A stretch of DNA of 37,014 bases from Caulobacteraceae bacterium (GCA_019747095.1 JAIERG010000104.1:1-37014); one strand, 5' to 3'; counted from the first letter of the stretch, positions 1 through 8,214 are shown. Program-made: numbers and translations. The notes: generated by a model not told the origin, from the letters alone.

Positions 1-1
1 G

Positions 2-112
2 TGGGCCTTGATGCAGGAGGAGGGCAAGGCCTTCGGCTCCCAGATGTCCAGCCCAGAGGCCATGGAGGCCTTCATGGCCTTCACCCAGAAGCGGGCCCCC
101 GTGTTCGGCTGA
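2..112 (+). CDS. Enoyl-CoA hydratase/isomerase family protein, C-terminal end (partial)
   Basis: Only the last 36 codons are in the window; the reading frame is open from base 2 to a TGA at 110-112. The peptide contains EEGKAFGSQMSSPEAMEAF and ends KRAPVFG. A pattern of E-x-x-x-F, S-P-E-A-x-E-A-F and K-R-x-P-x-F at the extreme C-terminus is typical of crotonase-fold acyl-CoA hydratases and isomerases, where this last helix packs against the trimer partner. The catalytic part lies outside the window, so substrate and exact activity cannot be judged. It ends 8 bases before the stop codon of the convergent GAF-domain gene. Confidence 0.6.
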   Translation, partial: WALMQEEGKAFGSQMSSPEAMEAFMAFTQKRAPVFG

Positions 113-120
113 CCCGTCGG

Positions 121-615
121 TCAGGCGGCGAAGACCTTCTTCAGCAGCCCTTCAAGCGCCTCGGCATCAATGGCGTCGAACGCGGCCTTTCGTGTCGCGT
201 CGACGTCGAACACGGCGATGAGTTCGCCCTGGGGGTCGAAGACAGGCACCACGATCTCGCTCTCAGAGCGGCCATCGCAGGCGATGTGGCCCGGAAAGGC
301 ATGGACGTCCTCCACGACCTGGGTCCGGCCGGTTTCAGCCGCGGCACCGCAAACCCCCTTGCCGAACGGGATGCGCAGGCACCCCAAAGTGCCCTGATAG
401 GGCCCGACCACCAGTTCGCGCTGGTTCGTCGAATCGACGACGTAGAAGCCGGTCCAGAAATAGTCCTCGAAGGCGTCGGCCAGCATGGAAGACACCGTCG
501 CCATCCGCGCCACCCGATTGGGTTCGCCATCCAGCACGGCGAGGATCTCGGCCTCGACCTCGGCGTAGCGGGCGGCCTTGTCGGCAGGGCGGTCGGAGCG
601 GGCAATGTAGGACAT
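121..615 (-). CDS. GAF-domain free methionine-(R)-sulfoxide reductase-like protein
   Basis: 164 residues, close to the usual size of the fRMsr (YebR/MsrC) family, which reduces free methionine-(R)-sulfoxide in the cytoplasm with thioredoxin as donor. Family motifs are present: F-W-T-G-F-Y near residue 53, G-P-Y-Q-G-T-L-G-C near 71-79, G-K-G-V-C-G near 85-90 and F-P-G-H-I-A-C-D near 107-114. The three cysteines C79, C89 and C113 have the same spacing (10 and 24) as the E. coli catalytic and resolving cysteines C84, C94 and C118, so an active enzyme is likely. The frame is open upstream to 750, but the extra 45 residues do not look like the family; ATG at 615 (MSYIARSD) was chosen for family length. 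Single gene, convergent with the crotonase and divergent from the Sel1 gene. Confidence 0.85.
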   Translation of the reverse strand: MSYIARSDRPADKAARYAEVEAEILAVLDGEPNRVARMATVSSMLADAFEDYFWTGFYVVDSTNQRELVVGPYQGTLGCLRIPFGKGVCGAAAETGRTQVVEDVHAFPGHIACDGRSESEIVVPVFDPQGELIAVFDVDATRKAAFDAIDAEALEGLLKKVFAA

Positions 616-780
616 CAGGATCACGGCAGAGGCGAAAACGGACGGGGCACATAGGATTGGCAGCCCCTGAAAGCGAGCCTTCCGCTCGCCTTTCAGGCGT
701 AAACCGCTGAATTCTGTGGACGAAGCGTGGCCGCGCCCCATTCGCGCCATTGTGCGGCAACGCTTTGTCGTCGAACCGCG

Positions 781-834
781 TTAACCATGTTGGTAAGTTC
801 ACTGGACCCGAACGCGGGATTGGGAAATGGTTAA
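781..834. repeat. Inverted repeat TTAACCAT ... ATGGTTAA in a divergent promoter region
   Basis: The 260-base gap between the divergent genes at 615 and 876 carries an 8-base perfect inverted repeat, TTAACCAT at 781-788 and ATGGTTAA at 827-834, separated by 38 bases. Each arm contains TTAACC, the half-site consensus of CtrA, but the two halves are not spaced as TTAA-N7-TTAA. It may be an operator or a pair of separate half-sites; nothing else stands out in this gap. Confidence 0.3.
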
Positions 835-875
835 CGTCGGATGCGGCCGCAGCCGACGCAGAGCGGGGTTCGAGG

Positions 876-2342
876 ATGCGCGACAGCGAAGCCACGACGG
901 ATGAGCGTCCCGGTCGCCGCGGACGACAGCCTGCTGCCGCCGTGGGTGTGATCGCTGTCGTCGCGATGCTCGCAGGATCGGTCGCGGGCTGCGGCAACGC
1001 CAGTCTGCCGTTCACAGGCGGCGGCGATGCTGCGGCCGGAAATGCCTGTCCTCGACCCCAGTCCGTTACAGGCTCGGAGTTCAACGCCCAGGAAGCGGGC
1101 CTGCGTCAGCTTCGTCGTGCGGCGTTCCGCGGCGACTTCTTCGCCCAGCTGGAACTGGGCACGCGTTATGCGGCGCTCCGGGCGACAGACAAGAATATCG
1201 AGGACCCGATCGAGAGCGCGGTCTGGACCGGTCTGGCCCTGGCCAACGACGAGGGATTTGCCCCGATCAACCGGGTCGACCGAGGCGGATTCGGCGGCTG
1301 GCGTCCGGTGTCCCGCTACGACGACTGCCGCGCGTGGGAACGTCACGTCGCCTACCAACGACTGGACAGCCAGCTTTCGCGCATGACGATGGAAGAACAG
1401 GCCGAAGTCCGCAATCGCATGATCTATGTCCTGTCGACCCAGAACGCTGACGGCTTCCGCACGCTCGCCCGTCTGCATGACGCGCTTTACGGGCCGTTCG
1501 GTGAACCGTCGGACAACCGCGAGGCTCGCGAGGCGCTGGGCAGGAACTCGGGTGGCCAGCCTGACCGGAGGCGCGGTGGCTACCCGTCTGCGATTGGCCT
1601 GTTCCCCCGCAACGATGTCGATGCTTACCTCTACAACTATCTTGCAGTGCAGACCGGCGACGTCGGTGCCTATGTCCTGCTCAAGGATTTCGAGCGATCG
1701 ACGCCAGCTCGGTCACGCTACGGGGCCTTTGTCGAGGCAAAGGCTCGCCAGTGGGTGCCGCCGTTTGAGTTCTACCCCAATGAGGCTCCGGCCTCCGGTG
1801 TGCCCTTCTCAGACGAGAGTCGGCCGCGCGGCGATGCCTATGAGTACGCGCTTGGGCGGGTGACCGAGCTGCCCTTCGTCCACGTCGGGCGGGCCCTGCG
1901 CTACCTTGGTGTGACCGAAACCGTCGCGGAGCAGGCCAGCGACCTGTCCGCCCGCCAGATCCAGACGCTGGAGGCGATGCTCGGCCACCCCATGGAGTCC
2001 CGCCTCAGCGCGATTGAGATGGTACGCGCGGTCCAGCTTGCGGCCGTGAACGGGTCTTCGGAAGCCCAGCTGGTCCTGGCCGTCATGTACTCGGAGGGGA
2101 TCGGCGTGCCCCCGGACTATGCGCGCGCCTTCCACTGGTACGACCAGGCCGACAAGCAGGGATCACCCGAGGCCAAGTTCGCCATGTCGACCTACTTCGC
2201 CCTGGGGGTCGCCGGCGTGGCCGATCAGGACAAGGCCCAGGCCGTGGCGCTTCGTATCGATTCGGCTCTGGCGGGCTTCGGCCCCTCGGCGTCTCGCCTG
2301 CAGGCGGTCCTCGCCCAGGTTTCCCGTTCGCAACGCCGCTAA
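876..2342 (+). CDS. Sel1-repeat (TPR-like) lipoprotein
   Basis: 488 residues from the ATG at 876; the frame is open further upstream, but this start puts a signal sequence near the N-terminus. The N-terminus has a basic stretch with RR (residues 14-15), a hydrophobic segment (about 20-37) and a Cys at 39 after S-V-A-G, which fits a lipobox. The middle (about 60-380) is not recognised. Residues about 394-465 contain Sel1-like repeats: S-S-E-A-Q-L-V-L-A-V-M-Y-S-E-G-I-G-V, then A-F-H-W-Y-D-Q-A, then a second unit beginning G-S-P-E-A-K. Sel1 repeats form helical superhelices that bind partner proteins. The stop is 15 bases before the next gene, which has its own strong ribosome site, so the two are probably cotranscribed. 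Function unknown; a cell-envelope scaffold is an inference. Confidence 0.7.
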   Translation: MRDSEATTDERPGRRGRQPAAAVGVIAVVAMLAGSVAGCGNASLPFTGGGDAAAGNACPRPQSVTGSEFNAQEAGLRQLRRAAFRGDFFAQLELGTRYAALRATDKNIEDPIESAVWTGLALANDEGFAPINRVDRGGFGGWRPVSRYDDCRAWERHVAYQRLDSQLSRMTMEEQAEVRNRMIYVLSTQNADGFRTLARLHDALYGPFGEPSDNREAREALGRNSGGQPDRRRGGYPSAIGLFPRNDVDAYLYNYLAVQTGDVGAYVLLKDFERSTPARSRYGAFVEAKARQWVPPFEFYPNEAPASGVPFSDESRPRGDAYEYALGRVTELPFVHVGRALRYLGVTETVAEQASDLSARQIQTLEAMLGHPMESRLSAIEMVRAVQLAAVNGSSEAQLVLAVMYSEGIGVPPDYARAFHWYDQADKQGSPEAKFAMSTYFALGVAGVADQDKAQAVALRIDSALAGFGPSASRLQAVLAQVSRSQRR

Positions 2343-2357
2343 GGAGGAGCTGATCCG

Positions 2358-3809
2358 ATGAAGACCTTCGCGCTCGCCGTCTCCGCCGCAGTCCTCATCA
2401 GTGGTCTGGTCCTGACGGCCCCCGGTGCCCAGGCCCAGACGGCCGCTCGGGTTGAAAGCCAGACGCGTCCGAACTTCGGACTCCTGCTCGACCCTCCGAC
2501 GCGCCAGAGCCGACCCAGCCTGCATCGCCGCTGGACCTATGGCCCGCCCCGTCCGGGTCAGCGGCCTGACTATCGACCCCCCTATGCCGCCGGAAGCGAG
2601 GAGATCGTCCTCGTAGACTGCGGAGGCAACCCGGGCACCGGTGCCGTCGAGGCGGCGGTTCAGCGGGTCCGGCCGGGCGGCACCCTTGTCATCCGCGTAC
2701 GAAGCGGTCCGTGTGTGGGCTGGCTCAATATCGACAAGCCCATGACCATCATCGGCGAGGGCGGTTTCGATCCGCGCCGCTGGACCCAGAACCCGACCGC
2801 CACGCTTCAGGCCCCCGACGGATTTCCGTGCATAACAGTGGGGCAGGGCGTGCGGCTGGAGTTGCGCGACGTCGTGCTGGCTTCGCCCAATGGCGGGGAC
2901 GCCGCCTGCGTGGTCGGCTACGGCGCTGACATCGTCATGAGCCGGGTGGGCTTCCGCCACGTCGGCGACGAGGCCGCCATCTACGCCGACGGCGGATCTG
3001 TCGACCTGCGTGACACCGTCATCGATGCCCAGACAGTCGCCCCCGCCATCGTCATGGATGGCGCGACGCTGAACGCCTGGGAGACAGTCGTGACGGGGGC
3101 CCAGTCCGGCATCGACATCACGCCGGGTGCGGGCGAGCCGTCGCGCATCGACTCCGTGACCCTTTCGGGCGTTGAGACACCGAGCACCTTCGGTCCCCGG
3201 GCCATCGGCCTGCTGGTCCGTTCACGTCGCGACTACGGCCGGGTTGAGGTCACCAACACGCGGATCTGTGGCTATGCCGAGGGCGTGGCCGTGGAAGGCG
3301 CCTCGGTGTCTATCGAAGGGTCACGCATCTGCCGCTCGGACAAGGGCCTCGTCCTCTATAACGGAGAGTTGACGCTGCTCGACAGCCGGGTACGGGCCCG
3401 GACCATCGGTCTGGCAGCGGTGGCAGGTCGTGCGGTGGTTCGCAACAATAGCTTCGTCGGCGTGCTCGACGTATTCTATCGGGAATACCGCGCCCAGATC
3501 GACGCCTCGGGCAATCGACTCTGGACCGACGGCCCGCTGTGTCGCCCCAGCTTCCGCCCCCGCTACCGCGACCGCTATGAGCCCCAGTGGACACAGCGTC
3601 CGGACCAGGGTTGGGTCTGCGAGTACTCGCCCTATCCGCGCGACTGGTGGGACGAGATGGACGGGGCCTACGGCGACCCCTACGACGACTATTTCTACAC
3701 GCCGGACAACTATGGTCGCTTCCAGCAAGGCTATGGCTGGTACGACAGCCAGGGGCGGTACATCGACGACAGCCAGTATCGGGGAGACAGCCGTTGGCGG
3801 GATCGCTGA
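2358..3809 (+). CDS. Secreted right-handed beta-helix repeat protein
   Basis: 483 residues. A clear Sec signal peptide ends at A-Q-A-Q (about residue 27). The ATG is preceded by AAGGAGGAG about 9 bases upstream, a near-perfect Shine-Dalgarno. Residues about 80-380 show the short beta-strand, turn and Asn/Gly-rich rhythm of pectate-lyase-like parallel beta-helices (for example V-D-L-R-D-T-V-I-D-A and V-S-I-E-G-S-R-I-C). Such solenoids often bind or cleave polysaccharides, but no catalytic residues can be assigned. The last 90 residues are unlike the rest: rich in Tyr, Asp, Arg, Trp and Gly, probably disordered or surface-interacting. It sits right behind the Sel1 lipoprotein gene, which suggests a joint envelope or surface role. 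No gene name is justified. Confidence 0.7.
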   Translation: MKTFALAVSAAVLISGLVLTAPGAQAQTAARVESQTRPNFGLLLDPPTRQSRPSLHRRWTYGPPRPGQRPDYRPPYAAGSEEIVLVDCGGNPGTGAVEAAVQRVRPGGTLVIRVRSGPCVGWLNIDKPMTIIGEGGFDPRRWTQNPTATLQAPDGFPCITVGQGVRLELRDVVLASPNGGDAACVVGYGADIVMSRVGFRHVGDEAAIYADGGSVDLRDTVIDAQTVAPAIVMDGATLNAWETVVTGAQSGIDITPGAGEPSRIDSVTLSGVETPSTFGPRAIGLLVRSRRDYGRVEVTNTRICGYAEGVAVEGASVSIEGSRICRSDKGLVLYNGELTLLDSRVRARTIGLAAVAGRAVVRNNSFVGVLDVFYREYRAQIDASGNRLWTDGPLCRPSFRPRYRDRYEPQWTQRPDQGWVCEYSPYPRDWWDEMDGAYGDPYDDYFYTPDNYGRFQQGYGWYDSQGRYIDDSQYRGDSRWRDR

Positions 3810-3831
3810 TTGGCCAATGGACCGGCTCCCG

Positions 3832-4947
3832 TCAGATCAGGATCGTGCCGTCGTCGCCGACCGATCGCAGGGACGACTCGAAGTCCATCAGGATTTCCAT
3901 CAGCTCCTCGCTGCCCAGCGGCGCGGCCTTCTTGCCGAACCGGTAGCGCGAGAAGCTGACGATGTGCTGGAGCGCACCGATCTGCTCGCCCAGGCTCTGA
4001 AACATCGATGGGGCCTCGAGAAGGAAGGTCCGAAACGCCATCGGATTTCCATCCAGCGTCAATGAGCCATAGGCTGTGTCATAGATTTTCAGCGTTTCGC
4101 GCACTTCGTTGAAGGTTCTCGCGATCTCGGTTCTGATGAACCTTCGGCTACGTTCAATGTAGTCAATCGACATTGCGTCCGCTGGGCCATCGGGCCTGAG
4201 ACTACCGATCAGCTGAGACACGGAAGATATTTCCTTCATTAGTCGATTAAGTGACCATTTATAGTACAGAAACCCTTTCCAGCAAAAAACGCCTTCTTGA
4301 TACTGATCTCTGCTCAGGCGGAGTGTCTGACCCAGGGACTCGATATGATCACCTGGGGCATTGGACAGGATTTTCGCAGCCATGCGCTCGACCGATCCGA
4401 CACCGGCAGCGCCCTGGCTGGCGAGACTCAGCTCGACCAGGGGCCGGATCTCCTCCTGGACGAACTCAAGCATGCCCTGAAGGTCAGCGTCACTGAGCGC
4501 GAAGTAGCAGTCCGCAGGCGATACGCCATTGCGGGCCAGTTGCTCGCGCATGAGAAACGGGTCGAGTGAAGGAAGACTGTCGAGAACGGAAAGGACGCTC
4601 CAGTCCGTCTGGTCGGGCGTGATCCCGAAGATCTCCCGCATGGCGGCTTCGTAGTTGATCTGATCGACAAAGATGTACATCCCACCCGTCTTCAGATCGC
4701 GGCCATCTATTGGGATAACGATCTTGAGTGCAACGGACCGGCCATCCATGAATCGGTCGTACTCATTGCGCCGAAGTCGATGCTTGATAAGCAGGCATCG
4801 GTTCAGCTTGGGATTCAGGAACAAGGGACGATCGCGCCATTCAATGTTGTTCCCCTTTTCCTTGTAGACCTTGAGCAGATTGAGCACGCGCGCTGTCGAA
4901 GCGGACCGCTCCAGGTTTTCAAAACTCCGATACGACCGGTCTACCAT
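3832..4947 (-). CDS. Hypothetical protein of unknown family, low-GC gene
   Basis: 371 residues from ATG 4947, chosen because GAGGAG lies about 9 bases upstream; the frame is open to a TTG at 5040, but no ribosome site supports that. No signal peptide, membrane helix or catalytic motif is visible. The sequence looks soluble and mostly helical with scattered Cys and Trp, and includes D-R-F-M-D-G-R-S and I-P-I-D-G-R-D-L-K-T-G-G-M-Y-I near residues 75-105. Base composition differs from the surroundings: 28 of 60 bases are G or C at 4081-4140 and 27 of 60 at 4261-4320, against 41 of 60 at 17641-17700. It lies just downstream of the 3' end of the tRNA-Ile gene on the same strand, a typical place for acquired DNA, but no integrase or repeated tRNA end is visible. 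Function not recognised. Confidence 0.7.
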   Translation of the reverse strand: MVDRSYRSFENLERSASTARVLNLLKVYKEKGNNIEWRDRPLFLNPKLNRCLLIKHRLRRNEYDRFMDGRSVALKIVIPIDGRDLKTGGMYIFVDQINYEAAMREIFGITPDQTDWSVLSVLDSLPSLDPFLMREQLARNGVSPADCYFALSDADLQGMLEFVQEEIRPLVELSLASQGAAGVGSVERMAAKILSNAPGDHIESLGQTLRLSRDQYQEGVFCWKGFLYYKWSLNRLMKEISSVSQLIGSLRPDGPADAMSIDYIERSRRFIRTEIARTFNEVRETLKIYDTAYGSLTLDGNPMAFRTFLLEAPSMFQSLGEQIGALQHIVSFSRYRFGKKAAPLGSEELMEILMDFESSLRSVGDDGTILI

Positions 4948-5236
4948 GACAGAATTCTCCTCGTTCCTGTCTCCTTTTCGAAATGCCCTCGTGTCTAGTC
5001 GAGAGAGCCTCGCGGTTAAGGTCGCCACGAAACATGACAAGAAACGACCGGAGAACGTAAACGTTGTGTTGAAGTCAGAACGGAAGCTTCATTTTCAACT
5101 CCTTGGGGCAAATTAATACTGTAATGCCCCGCGCATTCGCTCCAATAACGAAGCGGTGTCTGTGGTCATGGTGCATGATTTGCTAATGGAGCCCTGTTGG
5201 TCACACTCGGGACCATCAGCGGGCTTGCCAGGAGGG
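4948..5236. other. AT-richer intergenic region between tRNA-Ile and the orphan gene
   Basis: This 289-base gap holds no convincing gene. It is AT-richer than the rest, with an AATTAATACTGTAAT stretch around 5112-5126 that could supply a promoter for the minus-strand gene at 4947. A minus-strand mini-ORF of five codons (MKLPF) with an upstream AAGGAG lies near 5078-5092; it is probably chance. No copy of the tRNA 3' end was found here. Confidence 0.3.
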
Positions 5237-5312
5237 TGGTAGGCCCGGAGGGACTCGAACCCCCAACCAGACCGTTATGAGCGGTCGGCTCTAACCATTG
5301 AGCTACGGGCCC
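5237..5312 (-). tRNA. tRNA-Ile(CAU), lysidine-type
   Basis: On the minus strand the gene folds into a complete cloverleaf: acceptor GGGCCCG (5306-5312) pairs with CGGGCCT (G1-U72 wobble), discriminator A, and an encoded CCA at 5237-5239. The anticodon arm is GACCG-CTCATAA-CGGTC, giving anticodon CAU. The T arm is GGGGG-TTCGAGT-CCCTC with a G-U closing pair. The initiator hallmark of three GC pairs below the anticodon loop is absent, so it is not tRNA-fMet. The D loop AATGGTTAGA and variable arm match tRNA-Ile2 better than elongator Met. If so, C34 must be changed to lysidine by TilS to read AUA. Confidence 0.88.
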
Positions 5313-5508
5313 CCGGCGCTCGGACTTCGCCTAGCAGGCACCGCGCGTGGACGAAAGCGGGGACCTTGTCAGAGAATTCATTCCGATGAACGATGCCTGC
5401 AAGCGGAGCCGTGCGTCCATTCAGGCGTTGAGGGACATGGTCCCGCAGCGGCCGTCCCGGAGACCCCGGCCGTCGCACGAATCCGTCTCCGAAAGGCTGC
5501 GTCACTCC

Positions 5509-6249
5509 ATGAAATCCCTTCCTGCCCTGATGCTCGGCGCTGCCGTCATCGGCCTGTCCGCTCCGGCCGCCGTGGCCCAGTCCGCTCCCACCGCTCCCAT
5601 GCAGGTGCACGCCATGGCCGCCCAGCCGGCGCTCAATCTGTCGGCCTATGGAGAGGTCCGGGTCGCGCCCGACATGGCGACCATCACCTTTGGCGTCTTG
5701 ACCGAAGCCCCGACCGCCCAGGCCGCCATGGCCGACAATGCGCGCCGCATGACCGAGGTCTTCGCCGTCCTGCGCCGCGCTGGGATCGAGGAGCGCGATA
5801 TCCAGACCTCGGGCCTGAACCTGTCGGCCCAGTACGACTACGTCCAGAACGAGCCGCCACGCCTGCGCGGCTATCAGGCGTCCAACCGCGTGACGGTCCA
5901 GGTCATGGACATCGACGCCACCGGCCGCGTCGCCGACGCCGTGGTCGCCGCCGGGGTCAATCAGATCGACGGCATCGCCTTCGGCCTGAAGGATCCCAAG
6001 GCCGCCGAGGACCAGGCCCGTGTTCTGGCCGTGCGCGCGCTCCAGGACAAGGCGCGGCTCTATGCACAGGCGCTGGGCGTCGAACTGGGGCCAATTCGGT
6101 CGCTGAACGAGGGCGGCGGTTACTCGCCCCCGCCGCCGATGCCGGTCTTCGCCATGGCACGGATGGAGATGGCGGATGCTTCGACGCCCGTCGCGGCAGG
6201 ACAGCTGACGGTCCGGATCGACATCACCGGGACGTATGATCTGAGGTGA
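5509..6249 (+). CDS. SIMPL-domain (DUF541) periplasmic protein
   Basis: 246 residues from ATG 5509, the start of a clear Sec signal peptide (MKSLPALMLGAAVIG, cleavage near A-V-A-Q at 21-24). The mature part begins L-N-L-S-A-Y-G-E-V-R-V-A-P-D-M-A-T-I, the standard opening of SIMPL/DUF541 proteins (BP26/OMP28, YggE), followed by the expected N-A-R-R-M and G-I-E-E-R-D-I-Q-T-S-G-L segments. YggE/BP26 proteins are periplasmic or outer-membrane associated and have been linked to oxidative stress and channel-like oligomers; the molecular role is not settled. The frame is open to 5347, but the upstream part is not protein-like for this family. GAAAGG lies about 14 bases before the ATG, a weak ribosome site. 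Confidence 0.85.
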   Translation: MKSLPALMLGAAVIGLSAPAAVAQSAPTAPMQVHAMAAQPALNLSAYGEVRVAPDMATITFGVLTEAPTAQAAMADNARRMTEVFAVLRRAGIEERDIQTSGLNLSAQYDYVQNEPPRLRGYQASNRVTVQVMDIDATGRVADAVVAAGVNQIDGIAFGLKDPKAAEDQARVLAVRALQDKARLYAQALGVELGPIRSLNEGGGYSPPPPMPVFAMARMEMADASTPVAAGQLTVRIDITGTYDLR

Positions 6250-6392
6250 TGAGTGAAAGTCTCCTCCCCATCGCTGCGCGACAGGGAGGAGATGCGGCAT
6301 TCAACACCACCACTGTTGCAGTTCCTGCCGGCGCCCCTATATTCCCGTCCAAGCAACACGCGGCGGGACGGCCCGCCGCCGGAGAGACCACG

Positions 6393-7091
6393 ATGATCGA
6401 AGTCAGACCCTTCGACAGCCTGGGCGGCGCCGACCACGGCTGGCTCAAGGCCAAGCACCACTTCTCCTTCGCCAGCTACTATGACCCCTCGCGCATGAGC
6501 TGGGGCAATCTGCGCGTCTGGAACGACGACGAGATCGCCTCCAACTCGGGTTTTCCGCCCCATCCGCACTCGGACATGGAGATCATCACCTATGTCCGCG
6601 ACGGGGCCATCACCCACGAGGACAGCCTGGGCAACAAGGGCCGCACCGAAGCCGGCGATGTCCAGGTGATGAGCGCGGGCACCGGCATCCGCCACGCCGA
6701 GTACAACGTCGAGCCCGAAACGACCCGCATCTTCCAGATCTGGATCGAGCCGACCCGGCGCGGCGAAAAGCCCAGCTGGGGCGCCAAGCCCTTCCCCAAA
6801 GGCGAGCGGGCCGGTCAGTTCGTGGTCCTGGCCTCCGGTTTCGAGGCCGACACGGACGCGCTTCCGATCCGCACCGACGCGCGGGTCGTGGGCGCGACCC
6901 TGAAGGCGGGCGAGACCGCGACCTATCCGCTGGGCCCGACCCGTCGCGGCTACCTCGTGCCGGCCAAGGGCGTTGTCGAGATCAACGGCGTGCGGCTGAA
7001 CGCGCGCGACGGGGCGGCCATCAAAGGCGAGGACGCCCTGATCGTGACCGCCGTCAACGACGCCGAGATCGTCCTGGTCGACGCGGCCTAG
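6393..7091 (+). CDS. Pirin family protein (YhhW-like quercetin dioxygenase family)
   Basis: 232 residues from ATG 6393 with GGAGAG about 8 bases upstream. The cupin metal site is intact: H57 and H59 in P-P-H-P-H-S-D-M-E, then H101 and E103 in R-H-A-E-Y-N. These four ligands match the pirin/YhhW pattern, and E. coli YhhW can oxidise quercetin in vitro. The physiological substrate in bacteria is unknown. The C-terminal second cupin half (about 140-230) is present, so the protein is full length. Its TAG stop overlaps the TAG stop of the minus-strand thioesterase at a CTAG palindrome (7088-7091), a tail-to-tail overlap. Confidence 0.88.
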   Translation: MIEVRPFDSLGGADHGWLKAKHHFSFASYYDPSRMSWGNLRVWNDDEIASNSGFPPHPHSDMEIITYVRDGAITHEDSLGNKGRTEAGDVQVMSAGTGIRHAEYNVEPETTRIFQIWIEPTRRGEKPSWGAKPFPKGERAGQFVVLASGFEADTDALPIRTDARVVGATLKAGETATYPLGPTRRGYLVPAKGVVEINGVRLNARDGAAIKGEDALIVTAVNDAEIVLVDAA

Positions 7092-7540
7092 GCCCGTTCC
7101 ATCACCAGGCAGGTCGAGGTGGCGGTGGCGTAGAGCTTGCCGTCCAGGCCTTCGAGGCGGGCTTCCGAAAAGCCCGCCTTTCGGCCCATCTGAATGATCG
7201 TGCCGACGCACCGCACCGGCACGTCCTCCGTCAGGGCGCGGTGGAAGACAGTCTTGATCTCCAGTGTCGTGTAGATCTGGCCCGGCTTCAGCAGCGAATG
7301 GACGGCGCAGGCGCAGGCCGAGTCCAGCAGCGTCGCCATCCAGCCGCCGTGGACGGTGCCGATAGGATTGTAGACGGCCCGGGTCGGCGTGCCCTCGAAG
7401 ACCACGCGGCCTTCATCGACTTCCGTCAGGCGGTAGTCGAGCGTGCGTGCGATGGGTGCCGCGAGCTCCGAGCCTTGGAACGCCAGCTTCAGCTGCTCCA
7501 CACCGGACAGCTCTGCCGCCTTCTCGAAGATGTTCGTCAT
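7088..7540 (-). CDS. PaaI family hotdog-fold thioesterase
   Basis: 150 residues from ATG 7540 (MTNIFEKA). Hotdog-fold acyl-CoA thioesterase of the PaaI/YbdB-like group. The catalytic region reads Y-N-P-I-G-T-V-H-G-G-W-M-A-T-L-L-D (residues 57-73) with N58, the H64-G65-G66 turn and D73, as expected for hydrolysis of small aromatic or short acyl-CoA thioesters. The natural substrate cannot be deduced. It is 58 bases downstream of the bamF stop on the same strand; a hairpin lies between them, so it may be separately expressed or a readthrough member of the ileS-lspA-bamF unit. Confidence 0.85.
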   Translation of the reverse strand: MTNIFEKAAELSGVEQLKLAFQGSELAAPIARTLDYRLTEVDEGRVVFEGTPTRAVYNPIGTVHGGWMATLLDSACACAVHSLLKPGQIYTTLEIKTVFHRALTEDVPVRCVGTIIQMGRKAGFSEARLEGLDGKLYATATSTCLVMERA

Positions 7541-7556
7541 GATGCGGGCTCCCAAG

Positions 7557-7579
7557 GTCCGTCCCTTTTAGAGACGGAC
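7557..7579 (-). terminator. Hairpin between bamF and the thioesterase gene
   Basis: On the minus strand GTCCGTCTC, a TAAAA loop and GGGACGGAC form a 9-bp stem with one G-U pair. It lies 20 bases after the bamF stop and 17 bases before the thioesterase start. There is no U-run after the stem, so it is either a weak or factor-assisted terminator, or an operator or leader structure for the thioesterase gene. Confidence 0.4.
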
Positions 7580-7598
7580 GCTGGAGCGGCAAGTCTGG

Positions 7599-8156
7599 TT
7601 ACAGGCCCGGCAGCTTGATGCCGCCGTCGCGACGCGGCTGGATCGTGATCGAACGCTCCGTGCCGGTCAGGGCGCGCAGGCGTTCGGCCTCGGTGGCAGC
7701 GTCGATGGTCACCGCGCCCTGGGCCGTCTGGGTCTGGGTCGGGGCCTGCGTCGAGGCGTCGTCGCGCCGCCAGAACAGGATCCGGTCAGCGAAGCTCTGT
7801 TCCTTGTGCGCCAGATCGCCGAACTCGTCGTCGATGACATAGCGGGCCAGCGGGTCGGCGCGATCCGCGCCGGCAGCCGTGACCAGTGCCGTTTCACCCG
7901 GTGAGCGCGTGATCGACTGGCGCTGACCCAGCAGGATCTGACGCGCCGCGCTCTCGGGAGCCAATTCCTGGGGTCGGGGCTGACCGGGCGCGGGCGGACG
8001 CAGTCCGTACTCCGGCGGAACCGTCAGGGGCGCGGACGACACGGTCACGAACTCGTCGGGCACCACCTTGGTCAGGCCGATGGACTGGCGCAGCCCGCCG
8101 CAAGCGGTCAGGGCCAGGGCGGACACGGCGACGAGGGAAACGGTCAGCAAACGCAT
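7599..8156 (-). CDS. bamF: DUF3035 lipoprotein, BAM complex subunit BamF-like
   Basis: 185 residues from ATG 8156. The N-terminus is a lipoprotein signal (MRLLTVSLVAVSALAL) with lipobox L-T-A-C and C19. It is followed by the signature of the alphaproteobacterial DUF3035 family: V-V-P-D-E-F-V-T-V-S-S-A-P-L-T-V-P-P-E-Y-G-L-R-P-P (about 31-55). DUF3035 proteins include BamF, a subunit of the outer-membrane beta-barrel assembly complex described in Caulobacter. The C-terminal half is low in motifs, with a Gln/Thr-rich linker. The gene follows lspA by 58 bases on the same strand; a lipoprotein next to the lipoprotein signal peptidase gene makes functional sense. The symbol is by family membership only. 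Confidence 0.75.
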   Translation of the reverse strand: MRLLTVSLVAVSALALTACGGLRQSIGLTKVVPDEFVTVSSAPLTVPPEYGLRPPAPGQPRPQELAPESAARQILLGQRQSITRSPGETALVTAAGADRADPLARYVIDDEFGDLAHKEQSFADRILFWRRDDASTQAPTQTQTAQGAVTIDAATEAERLRALTGTERSITIQPRRDGGIKLPGL

Positions 8157-8214
8157 GGTCGGTTGGGGCTCCAGCGCGGACGACGCAGGGTGAAGGCTCA
8201 GCAAGAGCCGGTGA

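Noticed and set aside
781..834. Full CtrA box upstream of the Sel1 gene
   Set aside because: TTAACC half-sites exist, but the TTAA-N7-TTAA spacing is not met.
3810..3831. Far attachment site for an island at the tRNA
   Set aside because: No copy of the tRNA 3' end could be seen here or elsewhere between 3700 and 5236, and no integrase gene is present.
5237..5312. Reading the CAU tRNA as initiator or elongator Met
   Set aside because: The anticodon stem lacks the three GC pairs of tRNA-fMet, and the D loop and variable arm fit tRNA-Ile2 better; elongator Met is not fully excluded.
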